NCBI RefSeq assembly: GCF_030718995.1
Contig: NZ_CP132204.1
Span: 4,402,001 to 4,466,000 of the forward strand
Direction: 5' to 3'
DNA from: Arthrobacter oryzae
Lineage (GTDB): Bacteria > Actinomycetota > Actinomycetes > Actinomycetales > Micrococcaceae
DNA length: 64,000 nt
In this document: positions 24,232 to 32,209 of the stretch, piece by piece
How the letters are laid out: every line of letters begins with the position of its first letter
How positions within the stretch are numbered: the first letter of the stretch is position 1
Program-made: the position numbers and the translations under genes
The notes under the pieces: model-generated
Told to the model about the DNA's origin: nothing
The model's input: only the letters and a program-made list of their open reading frames with translations
Databases searched by the model: none

Positions 24232-25061
24232 CCCGAAAACCGCTTGTAGATCGCCCAGAGCACCACGTCGAACACGCTGTCCGGCAGGATCCTTCGCAGG
24301 GTCAGGATGGTGCGCGCACCCTTACCGACGGGATAGCGCGTCTTCGGACGCGCGGCCGTCGCGGCGTGGACTATGGCATCGGCAATGACGTCCGGGTGGG
24401 TTGACATGCCGGAGCCCGCCGTGGAGGCCAGCGCTGCGGCGACTATTTTCGCCTGGTCCCGGTACGGGCCGTGCCCGGATGTTTCCAGCAGGCTTTCGCC
24501 GGAGATGCCGCCCCACTCCGTCTGTGTGCCCGCGGGTTCGATGATGGACACCCTGATGCCGTGAGGCTTGAGTTCCAGGCGCAGGGAGTCACTCAGGCCC
24601 TCAACGGCGAATTTCGTGGCGTGGTACCAGGCGCCGAGGGGCTCGTACATCTTCCCGCCGATGGAGGACACGTTGATGATCCTCCCCTGTGCCGCTGCCC
24701 GCATGGCAGGCAGCACCAGCTGGGTCATGCGCGCCAGGCCGAAGACGTTGACGTCGAACTGCCGCCGGCCTTCAGCCAGTTCCACTTCTTCCAGGGAACC
24801 GTAGGAGCCGTAGCCGGCGTTGTTCACAAGCACGTCGATCCGGCCGTGTGCCTCCAGGATTCCGCCAATGGCTGCCGCCATGGACGCCTCGTCCGTGACA
24901 TCCAGCGCCAGCACCTTTACGCCGGACTCTTTCAGCGGCTCCATCTTTTCGACCCGCCTGGCGCCCGCGTACACGGTGAAGCCGTGCTGGCTGAGCTTCC
25001 TGGCGGCCTCGAACCCGATACCGGTGGACGCACCCGTGACAAGGGCGACTGGCTGGGACAT
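24228..25061 (-). CDS. SDR family oxidoreductase
   Basis: The 277-aa classical short-chain dehydrogenase has the cofactor motif TGASTGIG (about residues 9-16), the structural NNAGYG, the catalytic serine (NVSSIGGK) and the YHATK catalytic Tyr-Lys pair. The long C-terminal extension after VEGLSDSLRLEL is common in the subgroup acting on retinol- or steroid-like lipophilic substrates, but the substrate is unknown. I chose ATG 25061 because AAGGAG lies 8 nt upstream; an upstream GTG is too close to that site. Confidence 0.88.
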   Translation of the reverse strand: MSQPVALVTGASTGIGFEAARKLSQHGFTVYAGARRVEKMEPLKESGVKVLALDVTDEASMAAAIGGILEAHGRIDVLVNNAGYGSYGSLEEVELAEGRRQFDVNVFGLARMTQLVLPAMRAAAQGRIINVSSIGGKMYEPLGAWYHATKFAVEGLSDSLRLELKPHGIRVSIIEPAGTQTEWGGISGESLLETSGHGPYRDQAKIVAAALASTAGSGMSTHPDVIADAIVHAATAARPKTRYPVGKGARTILTLRRILPDSVFDVVLWAIYKRFSG

Positions 25062-25099
25062 GGGTTGCACTCCTTAGGGACAGTGGCCGGCTTAACGAC

Positions 25100-25142
25100 A
25101 ATGGCCGGCGCCTCCCAGAGTATCCGGGAAGCGCCGGCCATT
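25100..25142 (-). terminator. Hairpin terminator downstream of gnd
   Basis: A 12-bp perfect stem (25100-25111 with 25131-25142) extends inward by a few more pairs. It separates gnd from the SDR gene, both on the minus strand. Confidence 0.7.
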
Positions 25143-25148
25143 TGACGT

Positions 25149-25171
25149 CACCGGCGGTGTCACCGCCGGTG
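25149..25171. repeat. Near-continuous 11-bp palindrome after gnd
   Basis: CACCGGCGGTG and CACCGCCGGTG are separated by one base. It lies 12 nt beyond the gnd stop, stacked on the terminator hairpin. It may be part of a double terminator. Confidence 0.6.
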
Positions 25172-25182
25172 TTGCGTTGAAG

Positions 25183-26619
25183 CTAGTGGGTGTCCACTGC
25201 CTCGATTTCGGACTTGTCTTCGCCCCACAGGGTGTGGAACGTGCCCTCGGCGTCCACGCGGCCGTAGGTGTGCGCGCCGAAGAGGTCACGCTGGCCCTGG
25301 ATGACGGCGGCCGGCAGGCGCTTGCGGCGCAGGCCGTCGTAGTAGGCCAGTGAGGAGGAGAATACCGGGACGGGGATACCCAGCTGGACAGCAGTGGCAA
25401 CCACACGGCGCCAGGCCGGCAGGACCTCGGCAATGGCCTTGGTGAAGGCCGGCGCGAACAGGAGGTTGGCCGGCTTGTCCTCAGCTGCGTAAGCCTTGGT
25501 GATTTCCTTCAGCAGTTCCGCGCGGATGATGCAGCCGCCCCGCCAGAGGGAAGCGATCTCGTCCAGCTTCAGGTCCCAGCCGTATTCCTTCGCGGCGGAG
25601 GTCAGCATGTCCAGGCCCTGTGCGTAGGAAACCAGCTTGGAGGCGTACAGCGCCTGGCGGACGTCCTCGACGAATGTTTCCGGGACCTCAACGGCGATTT
25701 CCTCGCCGGCGAGCAGTTCCTGGGCCAGCTTGCGCTGTTCGGTCTGGGACGAGAGGGCACGGGCGAACACGGACTCCGCGATGCCCGACGTCGGGGAACC
25801 CAGCTCCAGCGCGGAGATGACCGTCCAGCGGCCGGTGCCCTTCTGGCCGGCGGCGTCAACAACGACGTCGACAAACGGCTTGCCGGTACGGGTGTCCACG
25901 TGGCCCAGGACTTCGGCGGAGATTTCGATCAGGAACGAAGCCAGCTCGCCTTTGTTCCACTCGGCGAAGATCTTGGACTGCTCGGCCGGTTCGATGCCGG
26001 CACCGGAGCGGAGCAGGTCGAAGGCTTCGCCGATGACCTGCATGTCGGCGTACTCAATGCCGTTGTGGACCATCTTGACGAAGTGTCCGGCACCGTCGGT
26101 GCCGATCCAGGCGCAGCAGGGCTGGCCGTCGACGTTGGCTGCGATCTTTTCCAGCAGCGGTCCGAGGGCGTCGTAGGACTCCTTGGAACCGCCGGGCATG
26201 ATGGACGGGCCGTTCAGGGCGCCTTCCTCACCGCCGGAGACGCCAATGCCGACGAAGTGCAGGTCCTTCTTGGCCAGTGCGGCTTCGCGGCGGCGGGTGT
26301 CCTCGTAGTGCGAGTTGCCGGCGTCGATGATGATGTCGCCCGCTTCCAGCAGGGGCTCAAGCTGCTCGATCACGGAGTCGACGGGCTTGCCGGCCTTGAC
26401 CATGATGAGTACGCGGCGGGGCTTCTCCAGGGAATCGACAAGCTCCTGGAGGGTTTCGGTACGCACGAAGTCGCCGTCGTGTCCGTGCTTTTCCAGCAGC
26501 GCGTCAGTCTTTTCAACAGACCTGTTGTGCAGGGCAACGGTGAAGCCGTTCCGGGCCAGGTTGCGGGCGAGGTTGGCCCCCATCACCGCAAGGCCGGTGA
26601 CACCGATGTGTGCTGACAT
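25183..26619 (-). CDS. gnd: 6-phosphogluconate dehydrogenase, decarboxylating
   Basis: This 478-aa enzyme oxidises 6-phosphogluconate to ribulose 5-phosphate and CO2 in the pentose phosphate pathway. The N-terminal GLAVMGANLARNLARNGF binds NADP, HFVKMVHNGIEY holds the catalytic lysine, and AGQKGTGRWT plus the C-terminal domain complete the long homodimeric form. ATG 26619 has GGAG 6 nt upstream. It diverges from a GntR-type regulator, and the nearby idonate genes would produce gluconate that feeds into it. Confidence 0.97.
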   Translation of the reverse strand: MSAHIGVTGLAVMGANLARNLARNGFTVALHNRSVEKTDALLEKHGHDGDFVRTETLQELVDSLEKPRRVLIMVKAGKPVDSVIEQLEPLLEAGDIIIDAGNSHYEDTRRREAALAKKDLHFVGIGVSGGEEGALNGPSIMPGGSKESYDALGPLLEKIAANVDGQPCCAWIGTDGAGHFVKMVHNGIEYADMQVIGEAFDLLRSGAGIEPAEQSKIFAEWNKGELASFLIEISAEVLGHVDTRTGKPFVDVVVDAAGQKGTGRWTVISALELGSPTSGIAESVFARALSSQTEQRKLAQELLAGEEIAVEVPETFVEDVRQALYASKLVSYAQGLDMLTSAAKEYGWDLKLDEIASLWRGGCIIRAELLKEITKAYAAEDKPANLLFAPAFTKAIAEVLPAWRRVVATAVQLGIPVPVFSSSLAYYDGLRRKRLPAAVIQGQRDLFGAHTYGRVDAEGTFHTLWGEDKSEIEAVDTH

Positions 26620-26656
26620 CAAAACTCCAATTCATTTCTGTGCAACGTGTGCATTC

Positions 26657-26679
26657 TGTTCCGCACTTCCTGCGGAACA
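26657..26679. promoter_or_regulatory. Perfect 9-bp inverted repeat between gnd and the GntR gene
   Basis: TGTTCCGCA-N5-TGCGGAACA is a perfect 23-bp palindrome about 40 nt upstream of the gnd start. It is a candidate operator for the divergent GntR protein, or a leader hairpin. Confidence 0.5.
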
Positions 26680-26837
26680 CGCTTTAAGAACCAGTGGCTG
26701 TCAATAAACCATATGTATTTCCGTCGACTACGGGAAAGTTGCGACCACGTTTTGGAAGGTGGCGCGTCACAAAACAGTCTATGATGCCGCCGGCGTCCGG
26801 CCGGGCGGAGCCGCCCGGCACGATTATGCTTACGACT

Positions 26838-27566
26838 ATGTCAACCAGCCTCCATCATCGCGCCATCGAACACCTGGGCACCCGCATCGTGAGCGGCGCG
26901 CTGCCCCAGGGCCACGTGATGCTGGCTGAGCAGCTCGAAGACGAGCTGAAGGTCTCGCGCTCCGTGGTACGCGAAGCCGTCCGCGTCCTGCAGTCCCTCG
27001 GCCTGGTGGAAACCATCAAACGCGTGGGAATCCGGGTGCTGCCCGCCAGCCGCTGGAACCCGTTCGATCCCCTGGTTATCCGCTGGCGCCTGGCCGGCGA
27101 GGGCCGCGGCGCCCAGCTCAGGTCCCTCGCGGAACTGCGCTCCGCCGTCGAACCTGTCGCTGCCGAACTGGCCGCCGCAAACGCCCCCCAGGAGATCCGC
27201 AAAGAACTGCTGGAGGTATCCCTGGCAATGCGCGACGCCGGCAAGGCCGGCAATGTGGCGAAGTTCCTGCAGCTGGACATCCACTTCCATTCCCTCCTCC
27301 TCACTGGTTCCGGCAACGAAATGTTCGCCAACCTCGTGGGGCAGGTGGCGGAAACCCTGACCGGCCGCACCGTCCACGGACTCATGCCGGACCATCCGCG
27401 TGATACCGCGCTGCAGTGGCACGTGGACGTGGCGGAGGCCATCGCCGCCGGGGATGCCGCCGGAGCCAGGGAGGCTTCCAGCCGGATCATGCGCGAGACA
27501 ATCTCCGAGATGGAAGCCAGCTGGCGGGACCAGCCGAGGACGTTCATCCCCCTGCCGAACAACTAA
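26838..27566 (+). CDS. GntR (FadR subfamily) transcriptional regulator, probably gluconate-responsive
   Basis: The 242-aa protein has an N-terminal winged helix (LAEQLEDELKVSRSVVREAVRVLQSLGLVE) and a helical FCD ligand domain with the metal/ligand histidines and Asp (ELRSAVEPVAAEL, LDIHFHSLLLTGSGN, WHVDVAEAIAAGD). FadR-type regulators next to gnd in Actinobacteria respond to gluconate or glucono-lactone (GntR1/GntR2 of Corynebacterium). I chose ATG 26838; TATGCT at 26825-26830 precedes it by 7 nt, so the mRNA may be leaderless. It likely controls gnd and perhaps the idonate genes. Confidence 0.85.
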   Translation: MSTSLHHRAIEHLGTRIVSGALPQGHVMLAEQLEDELKVSRSVVREAVRVLQSLGLVETIKRVGIRVLPASRWNPFDPLVIRWRLAGEGRGAQLRSLAELRSAVEPVAAELAAANAPQEIRKELLEVSLAMRDAGKAGNVAKFLQLDIHFHSLLLTGSGNEMFANLVGQVAETLTGRTVHGLMPDHPRDTALQWHVDVAEAIAAGDAAGAREASSRIMRETISEMEASWRDQPRTFIPLPNN

Positions 27567-27620
27567 GCGCGAACGTACACTTGCGGCCCTCAAGGCAGGG
27601 CCGCAAGTGTGCGTTCGCGC
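27567..27620. repeat. 24-bp inverted repeat filling the gap between convergent genes
   Basis: The arms 27567-27590 and 27597-27620 match in 23 of 24 positions and flank a 6-nt loop. The repeat begins directly after the GntR stop codon and ends 5 nt before the convergent stop. It may work as a bidirectional terminator; the length is unusual. Confidence 0.75.
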
Positions 27621-27625
27621 GGACT

Positions 27626-28684
27626 CTACCCACGGCTGAAGTCCAGCAGCACCTTTCCCGATTCAGCCGAGTTCCTGGCCACGTCGAAGGCCTCGAGCCC
27701 GCGCCCAATCGGGAACTCGTGGGTGACCACCGGGTCCACGAACAGCGTGCCGTCCGCCAGCGCCGCGATGACCTCGTCGATTTCGCCGTTAAAGCGGAAC
27801 GAACCCAGCAGCTCCAGCTCGCGGGTGATGGCCAGGGAGATCAGGACGGGCTGGGGACCGGAGGGCAGGAGCCCCACCATCACCACCTTGCCGCCCCGCA
27901 CAGCTCCCTTGATGGCGGAGGCAAGCCCGTGGTGGCTGCCGGACGATTCGATCACCACGTCCGCCTCCACCGCGGCAATGGCGTCGGCTTCGTCGCCCGT
28001 GAGGACCTCGTCGGCGCCGACGGCGAGGGCGATCCCGAGTGGTTTGGGGTGCATGTCCACGGCCACGATCCGCCGGGCGCCGGCGCGCTTGAGGGCTGCG
28101 ACAGCCAGCGCCCCGATGGGACCGCTGCCGATCACCAGGGCTGTTTTCCCCCTGACGTCCCCGGCGCGGGCCACGGCATGCCAGGCGACACTGGCCGGCT
28201 CCGCCAGCGCGGCCGTCCGCAGCCTGAGGCCGTCCGGCAGCGGACGGAGCATCCTGGCCGGCAGGGTGGCGTACCGGCTAAAGGCGCCGTCGGTGTGCGG
28301 GAAGCGGGCGGCGCTGCCCAGGTACGTGCAGCCCGGTGACAGGTTGGGCCGGTCTTCGGGATACCGGGCGGCGCCGGGGCCGGGCGTGGCCGGATGGACG
28401 GCAACCGGCGTACCTGCCGCAGGTCCCGTGCCGTCCGCCGCCGCGTGCAGGACGGTTCCCACGATTTCGTGCCCCAGGACCATCGGGGCACGAAGGATCG
28501 ACTCCCCTGCGGCGCCGTGCAGCCAGTAGTGGAGGTCCGAGCCGCAGATCCCGCCGAAGGCAACTTCCACCACCGCTTCGTCGGAACGTGGCGCCGTAAC
28601 GGGCACGTCCTCGATGCGAAGGTCTCCGGCCGCGTGGGCCACGACGGCTTCGGAGGTGGCGGGGAGTTCGTGGATGCCGGGCAT
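27626..28684 (-). CDS. L-idonate 5-dehydrogenase-like zinc-type alcohol dehydrogenase
   Basis: The 352-aa medium-chain dehydrogenase has catalytic zinc ligands in GGICGSDLHYW (Cys47) and GHEIVG, the Rossmann motif VIGSGPIGALAV, and the tail LEAFDVA. The order GCTYLGSAARFPHTDGAFSRY resembles E. coli IdnD, which oxidises L-idonate to 5-ketogluconate. The structural-zinc lobe is odd: where IdnD-type enzymes have four cysteines, only SPGC is left. The start ATG overlaps the SDR stop (TGATG). Together with the SDR it would convert idonate to gluconate. Confidence 0.85.
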   Translation of the reverse strand: MPGIHELPATSEAVVAHAAGDLRIEDVPVTAPRSDEAVVEVAFGGICGSDLHYWLHGAAGESILRAPMVLGHEIVGTVLHAAADGTGPAAGTPVAVHPATPGPGAARYPEDRPNLSPGCTYLGSAARFPHTDGAFSRYATLPARMLRPLPDGLRLRTAALAEPASVAWHAVARAGDVRGKTALVIGSGPIGALAVAALKRAGARRIVAVDMHPKPLGIALAVGADEVLTGDEADAIAAVEADVVIESSGSHHGLASAIKGAVRGGKVVMVGLLPSGPQPVLISLAITRELELLGSFRFNGEIDEVIAALADGTLFVDPVVTHEFPIGRGLEAFDVARNSAESGKVLLDFSRG

Positions 28685-29454
28685 CAGACCACCACCGTCA
28701 TTCCGCCGTCGATGAAGATGGTCTGGCCGTTGACGAAGTTGGACCCGTCCGAAGCAAGCCACACCGCCGGACCGGCCAGATCCTGCACAGTCCCCCACCG
28801 GTTCGCCGGCGTCCGGCCCAGGATCCAGGCATTGAACTGATCGTCATCCACCAGGTTCTGGGTCATCTCGGTGTGGATGTAGCCCGGCGCGATGCCGTTG
28901 ATCTGCAGGCCCGACGCCGCCCACTCCGCCGTCATGGCCCGGGTCAGGTTCCGCAGCCCGCCCTTCGCCGCGATGTACGGGGCGATCGTGGGCCGTGCCA
29001 GGTCGGTCTGCACCGAGCAGATGTTGATGATCTTGCCCCGGCCGCGCGGAATCATGTGCCGGGCAGCCTCCCGTCCCACCAGGAAGGCGCTGGTCAGGTC
29101 CGTGGAGAGGACCCGCTCCCAGTCCTTCACATCCAGCTCCAGCATGGGCACCCGGTGCTGGATCCCGGCGTTGTTCACCAGGATTTCCAGCGGGCCCACG
29201 TTCTCCTCCACCCACGCGACGCCCCGCGCAGCCTCCGTGTCCTTCGTGACATTGAACGCGCAGCCGTGCACGCGCCCCGGCGGGTAGTCCGCAGCCATCG
29301 CGGCCTCAGCGTCCTTCAGCCGTTCCGGATTGAGGCCGTTGAGCACCACCGTGGCCCCGGCATCAGCCAGCGCCCGTGCCAGGGCATTGCCGATCCCCCG
29401 GCTGGAACCCGTCACCAGGGCAACCCGCCCGGTGAGGTCAAAAAGTGAATTCAT
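28684..29454 (-). CDS. SDR oxidoreductase, gluconate 5-dehydrogenase-like
   Basis: The 256-aa classical SDR has TGSSRGIG cofactor binding, NNAGIQHRVPMLEL and the active-site ICSVQTDLARPTIAPYIAAKGG with Ser and Tyr-x-x-x-Lys. The NNAGIQHR-P and SVQ/ELARP blocks are those of gluconate 5-dehydrogenases (Gno/IdnO), which reduce 5-keto-D-gluconate to D-gluconate. It is sandwiched in an operon between a hydroxyacid-dehydrogenase-like gene and the idonate dehydrogenase, which supports the idonate pathway. Confidence 0.87.
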   Translation of the reverse strand: MNSLFDLTGRVALVTGSSRGIGNALARALADAGATVVLNGLNPERLKDAEAAMAADYPPGRVHGCAFNVTKDTEAARGVAWVEENVGPLEILVNNAGIQHRVPMLELDVKDWERVLSTDLTSAFLVGREAARHMIPRGRGKIINICSVQTDLARPTIAPYIAAKGGLRNLTRAMTAEWAASGLQINGIAPGYIHTEMTQNLVDDDQFNAWILGRTPANRWGTVQDLAGPAVWLASDGSNFVNGQTIFIDGGMTVVV

Positions 29455-29467
29455 CGTTTACTGTTCC

Positions 29468-30439
29468 TCAATTGGTCGTGGCAGCCGGTTGTGGCTGCTG
29501 GTTGTGGCTGTGGGGCGAGCTGAGATTCGAGATGGTTTGCCGGACGGCGGCGAGGTCGAGGTCCCCGAGCCCCTGGCGCTTGAGTTCGGCGTACAGTTCG
29601 ACGCCGGCCGCTGCCATGGGCACGGCGGCCTCCACGGCGGCGGCACTTTCCAGAACGAAGGACAGATCCTTGTGCATGAACTTCGCGGGTCCGGTGGGCG
29701 CATAGTCTTTCGCCGCGAGGCGGGGTCCAACGATATCCAGGACCCTGCTGCCCGCCAGTCCGCCGGACAGAACCTCGTACAAGGCTTCTACGTCCATGCC
29801 CGAGCGTTCGGCGAGCTCGGCAGCTTCCGCGAGCGCCGCCGTCGTGGTTCCCACGATCAGCTGGTTGCAGGCTTTGGCCAGCGACCCGGATCCGAGCGGC
29901 CCCAGGCGCCGGACCGTGCCGCCCATGGCGTTGAACAGCGGGAGGAGCTTTTGGAAGTCCTTTTCCTCCGCGCCGACCATGATGGCAAGTGTTCCGTCCT
30001 CGGCGCCCCTGGTGCCTCCGCTGACGGGCGCATCGACGACGACGGCGTTGCCCCGGCTTGCGGCGGCAACCGTCGCCCCGAAGTCCCGGACAGCTGCCGG
30101 CGAGACGCTACTCATGACCACGACGACGGTCCCCGGCCGGGGCGGCTCTGCCGCCCAGAGGGCGAGGAGCCCGGCCGCCGCCTCCTCGATGTAGGACAGG
30201 TCAGGGAGCATAAAAATGATGACCGGCTCGTCACGGAGGGCTGCGACGTCTACAGCGCGGACGCCGCCGCGGGCGGCAAACTCGTCCAATGCCGCTGCCG
30301 ACCTGTTCCAGCCGGTGACGTTCCAGCCGGCCTTCAGCAGATTGGCTGCCATGCGGCCGCCCATCAGGCCCAGACCGGCGAATCCGGCTCTCATTTCATG
30401 CAAAGTCGTGGTCACATCGTGGTCTGTCTGCGCATCCAT
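29468..30439 (-). CDS. NAD(P)-dependent oxidoreductase of the 3-hydroxyisobutyrate dehydrogenase family
   Basis: The protein has the beta-hydroxyacid dehydrogenase signature GFAGLGLMGGRMAANLLKAG, the substrate loop DAPVSGGTRGAEDGTLAIMVG, and the catalytic lysine region GSGSLAKACNQL. This family covers tartronate semialdehyde reductase (GarR), LtnD and 3-hydroxyisobutyrate dehydrogenases. The start is taken as ATG 30439 with GAGGTG upstream; GTG 30451 and ATG about 30394 are alternatives. It heads the idonate operon, so a sugar-acid substrate is likely; the exact one is unknown. Confidence 0.85.
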   Translation of the reverse strand: MDAQTDHDVTTTLHEMRAGFAGLGLMGGRMAANLLKAGWNVTGWNRSAAALDEFAARGGVRAVDVAALRDEPVIIFMLPDLSYIEEAAAGLLALWAAEPPRPGTVVVVMSSVSPAAVRDFGATVAAASRGNAVVVDAPVSGGTRGAEDGTLAIMVGAEEKDFQKLLPLFNAMGGTVRRLGPLGSGSLAKACNQLIVGTTTAALAEAAELAERSGMDVEALYEVLSGGLAGSRVLDIVGPRLAAKDYAPTGPAKFMHKDLSFVLESAAAVEAAVPMAAAGVELYAELKRQGLGDLDLAAVRQTISNLSSPHSHNQQPQPAATTN

Positions 30440-30482
30440 TGGCAGCGGCACCTCACTACATCGTGGTTAATGGAGGAGAAAT

Positions 30483-30520
30483 CTGTTCAATATCCTAGCC
30501 TCCATTCAGTATGATGAACA
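30483..30520 (+). promoter_or_regulatory. CTGTTCAATAT element on the -10 box of the D-2-hydroxyacid dehydrogenase gene
   Basis: CTGTTCAATAT (30483-30493) runs directly into TATCCT (30491-30496), a -10 box 14 nt before the ATG. A mirrored TGAACA stands at 30515-30520. The same 11-mer occurs at the promoter of the MHS transporter gene. Confidence 0.5.
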
Positions 30521-31575
30521 CCATGACGACCAAAACCACCGTCGCAATCGCCGTCCCCCTCGAAGCTGAGCTGGTGGAGCGCATACGCGCCGTAGACCCT
30601 TCCGTAACCGTCCTCTATGAGCCCGCCCTCCTGCCGCCCGAACGCTTTCCCGCCGACCACTCCGGCGACCCTGACTTCAAGCGCACCCCGGAACAGGAGG
30701 AACGCTACTGGGACATGCTCAACAAGGCCGACGTCCTGTATGGCTTCCCCAACGAGAACCCCGACGGACTGGCCCGCATTGCCGGCAGCAACCCCCGGCT
30801 CCAATGGATCCACGCCATGGCCGCAGGGGCCGGCGGAGCCGTCAAAGCGTCGGGGCTGGACCAGGAAACCCTCCAGAAATTCAAGGTCACCACGTCAGCC
30901 GGCGTTCATGCCCTGCCGCTGGCGGAGTTCGCTGCCCTGGGCATCCTCAACGGCTTCAAGCGCAGCGCCGAGCTCGCGGCAGACCAGGCAGCCAGGATCT
31001 GGCCTGAACTGCGGACCCCGACCCGCCTGGTGAACGGCTCCACCCTGGTGGTGGCCGGCCTCGGCGAGATCGGGATGGAGACCGCCCGCCTCGCCCGGGC
31101 ACTGGGAATGAAGGTCAGTGGTACCAAACGGAACGTGGAGCCGATCGACGGCATTGCGGAAGTTGCGGACAACGACGGCCTGCCCGGCCTGCTCGCTTCC
31201 GCCGACGCCGTCGTGAACACCCTGCCCGGCACGCCCTACACGGAGAAACTGTTCAACCGCGAAGTTTTCGCCGCCATGAAACCGGGGACGGTCTTCGTCA
31301 ACGTGGGACGCGGCACTGTGGTGGACGAGGACGCGCTATTGGAGGCACTCGACAACGGACAGGTCGGGTATGCCTGCCTCGACGTTTTCGCCGTCGAGCC
31401 CCTGCCGCAGGACAGCCGGCTCTGGAACCACCCCAAGGTGATGGTATCCCCGCACACCTCGGCGCTGAGCGCGGCGGAGAACCGGCTGATCGCCGAACGC
31501 TTCAGCAGCAACCTGCGCGTATTCCTCGATGGCGGGGAGCTCCCCCACCTCGTGGACACGGTGCACTTCTACTAA
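30511..31575 (+). CDS. D-2-hydroxyacid dehydrogenase
   Basis: The 354-aa NAD-dependent enzyme has the 2-hydroxyacid dehydrogenase Rossmann domain (VVAGLGEIGMETARLARALG), the block VNVGRGTVVDEDALLEAL, and catalytic Arg, Glu and His in the order expected (NTLPGTPYTEKL, DVFAVEPLP, SPHTSALSA). It reduces or oxidises a 2-keto/2-hydroxy acid such as a glyoxylate- or pyruvate-type compound. ATG 30511 and 30523 are both possible and neither has a ribosome site. It diverges from the idonate operon and shares a promoter element with an IclR-linked transporter. Confidence 0.88.
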   Translation: MMNTMTTKTTVAIAVPLEAELVERIRAVDPSVTVLYEPALLPPERFPADHSGDPDFKRTPEQEERYWDMLNKADVLYGFPNENPDGLARIAGSNPRLQWIHAMAAGAGGAVKASGLDQETLQKFKVTTSAGVHALPLAEFAALGILNGFKRSAELAADQAARIWPELRTPTRLVNGSTLVVAGLGEIGMETARLARALGMKVSGTKRNVEPIDGIAEVADNDGLPGLLASADAVVNTLPGTPYTEKLFNREVFAAMKPGTVFVNVGRGTVVDEDALLEALDNGQVGYACLDVFAVEPLPQDSRLWNHPKVMVSPHTSALSAAENRLIAERFSSNLRVFLDGGELPHLVDTVHFY

Positions 31576-31581
31576 GGCGCA

Positions 31582-32205
31582 TTATCGCCGCCTGGCCTCC
31601 TCGACGTCTGAAGCTATGGCTTGCTGACCCCGGAGAGCAAGCCCGGCCACCACACCGTCGATGTCGGCGTCGGGCCGGTTCTGGCTGAGCTTGGTCTTCG
31701 CTTCGATCCTGGTGATGACCAGTTCGAGGCCCACGATGGCGCGCAGCTGGCCGGAGATGAAACGCTCCGGGGCATCGTCCACGCTCCATGGGTGGTCGGA
31801 GTCTTCCTCGTGACGGTCGGTCAGCCGCCTGACCTGGCCGGCGAGCCAGGCCGGATCGTCATGGATCACCAGTGTGCCGTAAACGTGTGCCGTGGAGTAG
31901 TTCCAGGTGGGCACCACGCGCCCGTGCTCGGCTTTCGAGGCGTACCAGGACGGTGAGATGTAGGCGTCAGCGCCCTGGATGATGGCGAGTGCTTCTCCGA
32001 TCACCGGCTCGGACCACTGTGGATTGTTCCGCGCCACGTGGGTGTGCAGGGCGCCGTGTTCGCCGCCCGAGGGGTCGAAAACGAACGGCAGCAGCGTGGC
32101 GAGCAGGCCCTGCCGGGTCATGGTGACCAGGTTGGCTGCGGCCGGCCGGGTCAGGAGCTCGCGCACCGAATCGGGTCCGGCGGCGAAGTGGGCTGGAGTG
32201 TACAT
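31582..32205 (-). CDS. FMN-binding negative transcriptional regulator, PaiB-like
   Basis: The 207-aa protein is a split-barrel flavin-binding protein of the PaiB family. Family blocks are MYTPAHF at the start, LPFVFDP, HVARNNPQW, ISPSWYASKAEHGRVVPTWNYSTAHVYG and GLELVITRIEAKTKLSQNRP. Bacillus PaiB represses sporulation and degradative enzyme genes. It is co-transcribed with the EamA transporter (4 nt gap), a pairing that also occurs with MocR regulators. Confidence 0.92.
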   Translation of the reverse strand: MYTPAHFAAGPDSVRELLTRPAAANLVTMTRQGLLATLLPFVFDPSGGEHGALHTHVARNNPQWSEPVIGEALAIIQGADAYISPSWYASKAEHGRVVPTWNYSTAHVYGTLVIHDDPAWLAGQVRRLTDRHEEDSDHPWSVDDAPERFISGQLRAIVGLELVITRIEAKTKLSQNRPDADIDGVVAGLALRGQQAIASDVEEARRR

Positions 32206-32209
32206 GGCG

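Noticed and set aside
25149..25171. Palindromes at 25.1 kb considered as a CRISPR-like repeat
   Set aside because: They occur once each with no regular spacers; nowhere in the window did I see direct repeats with unique spacers.
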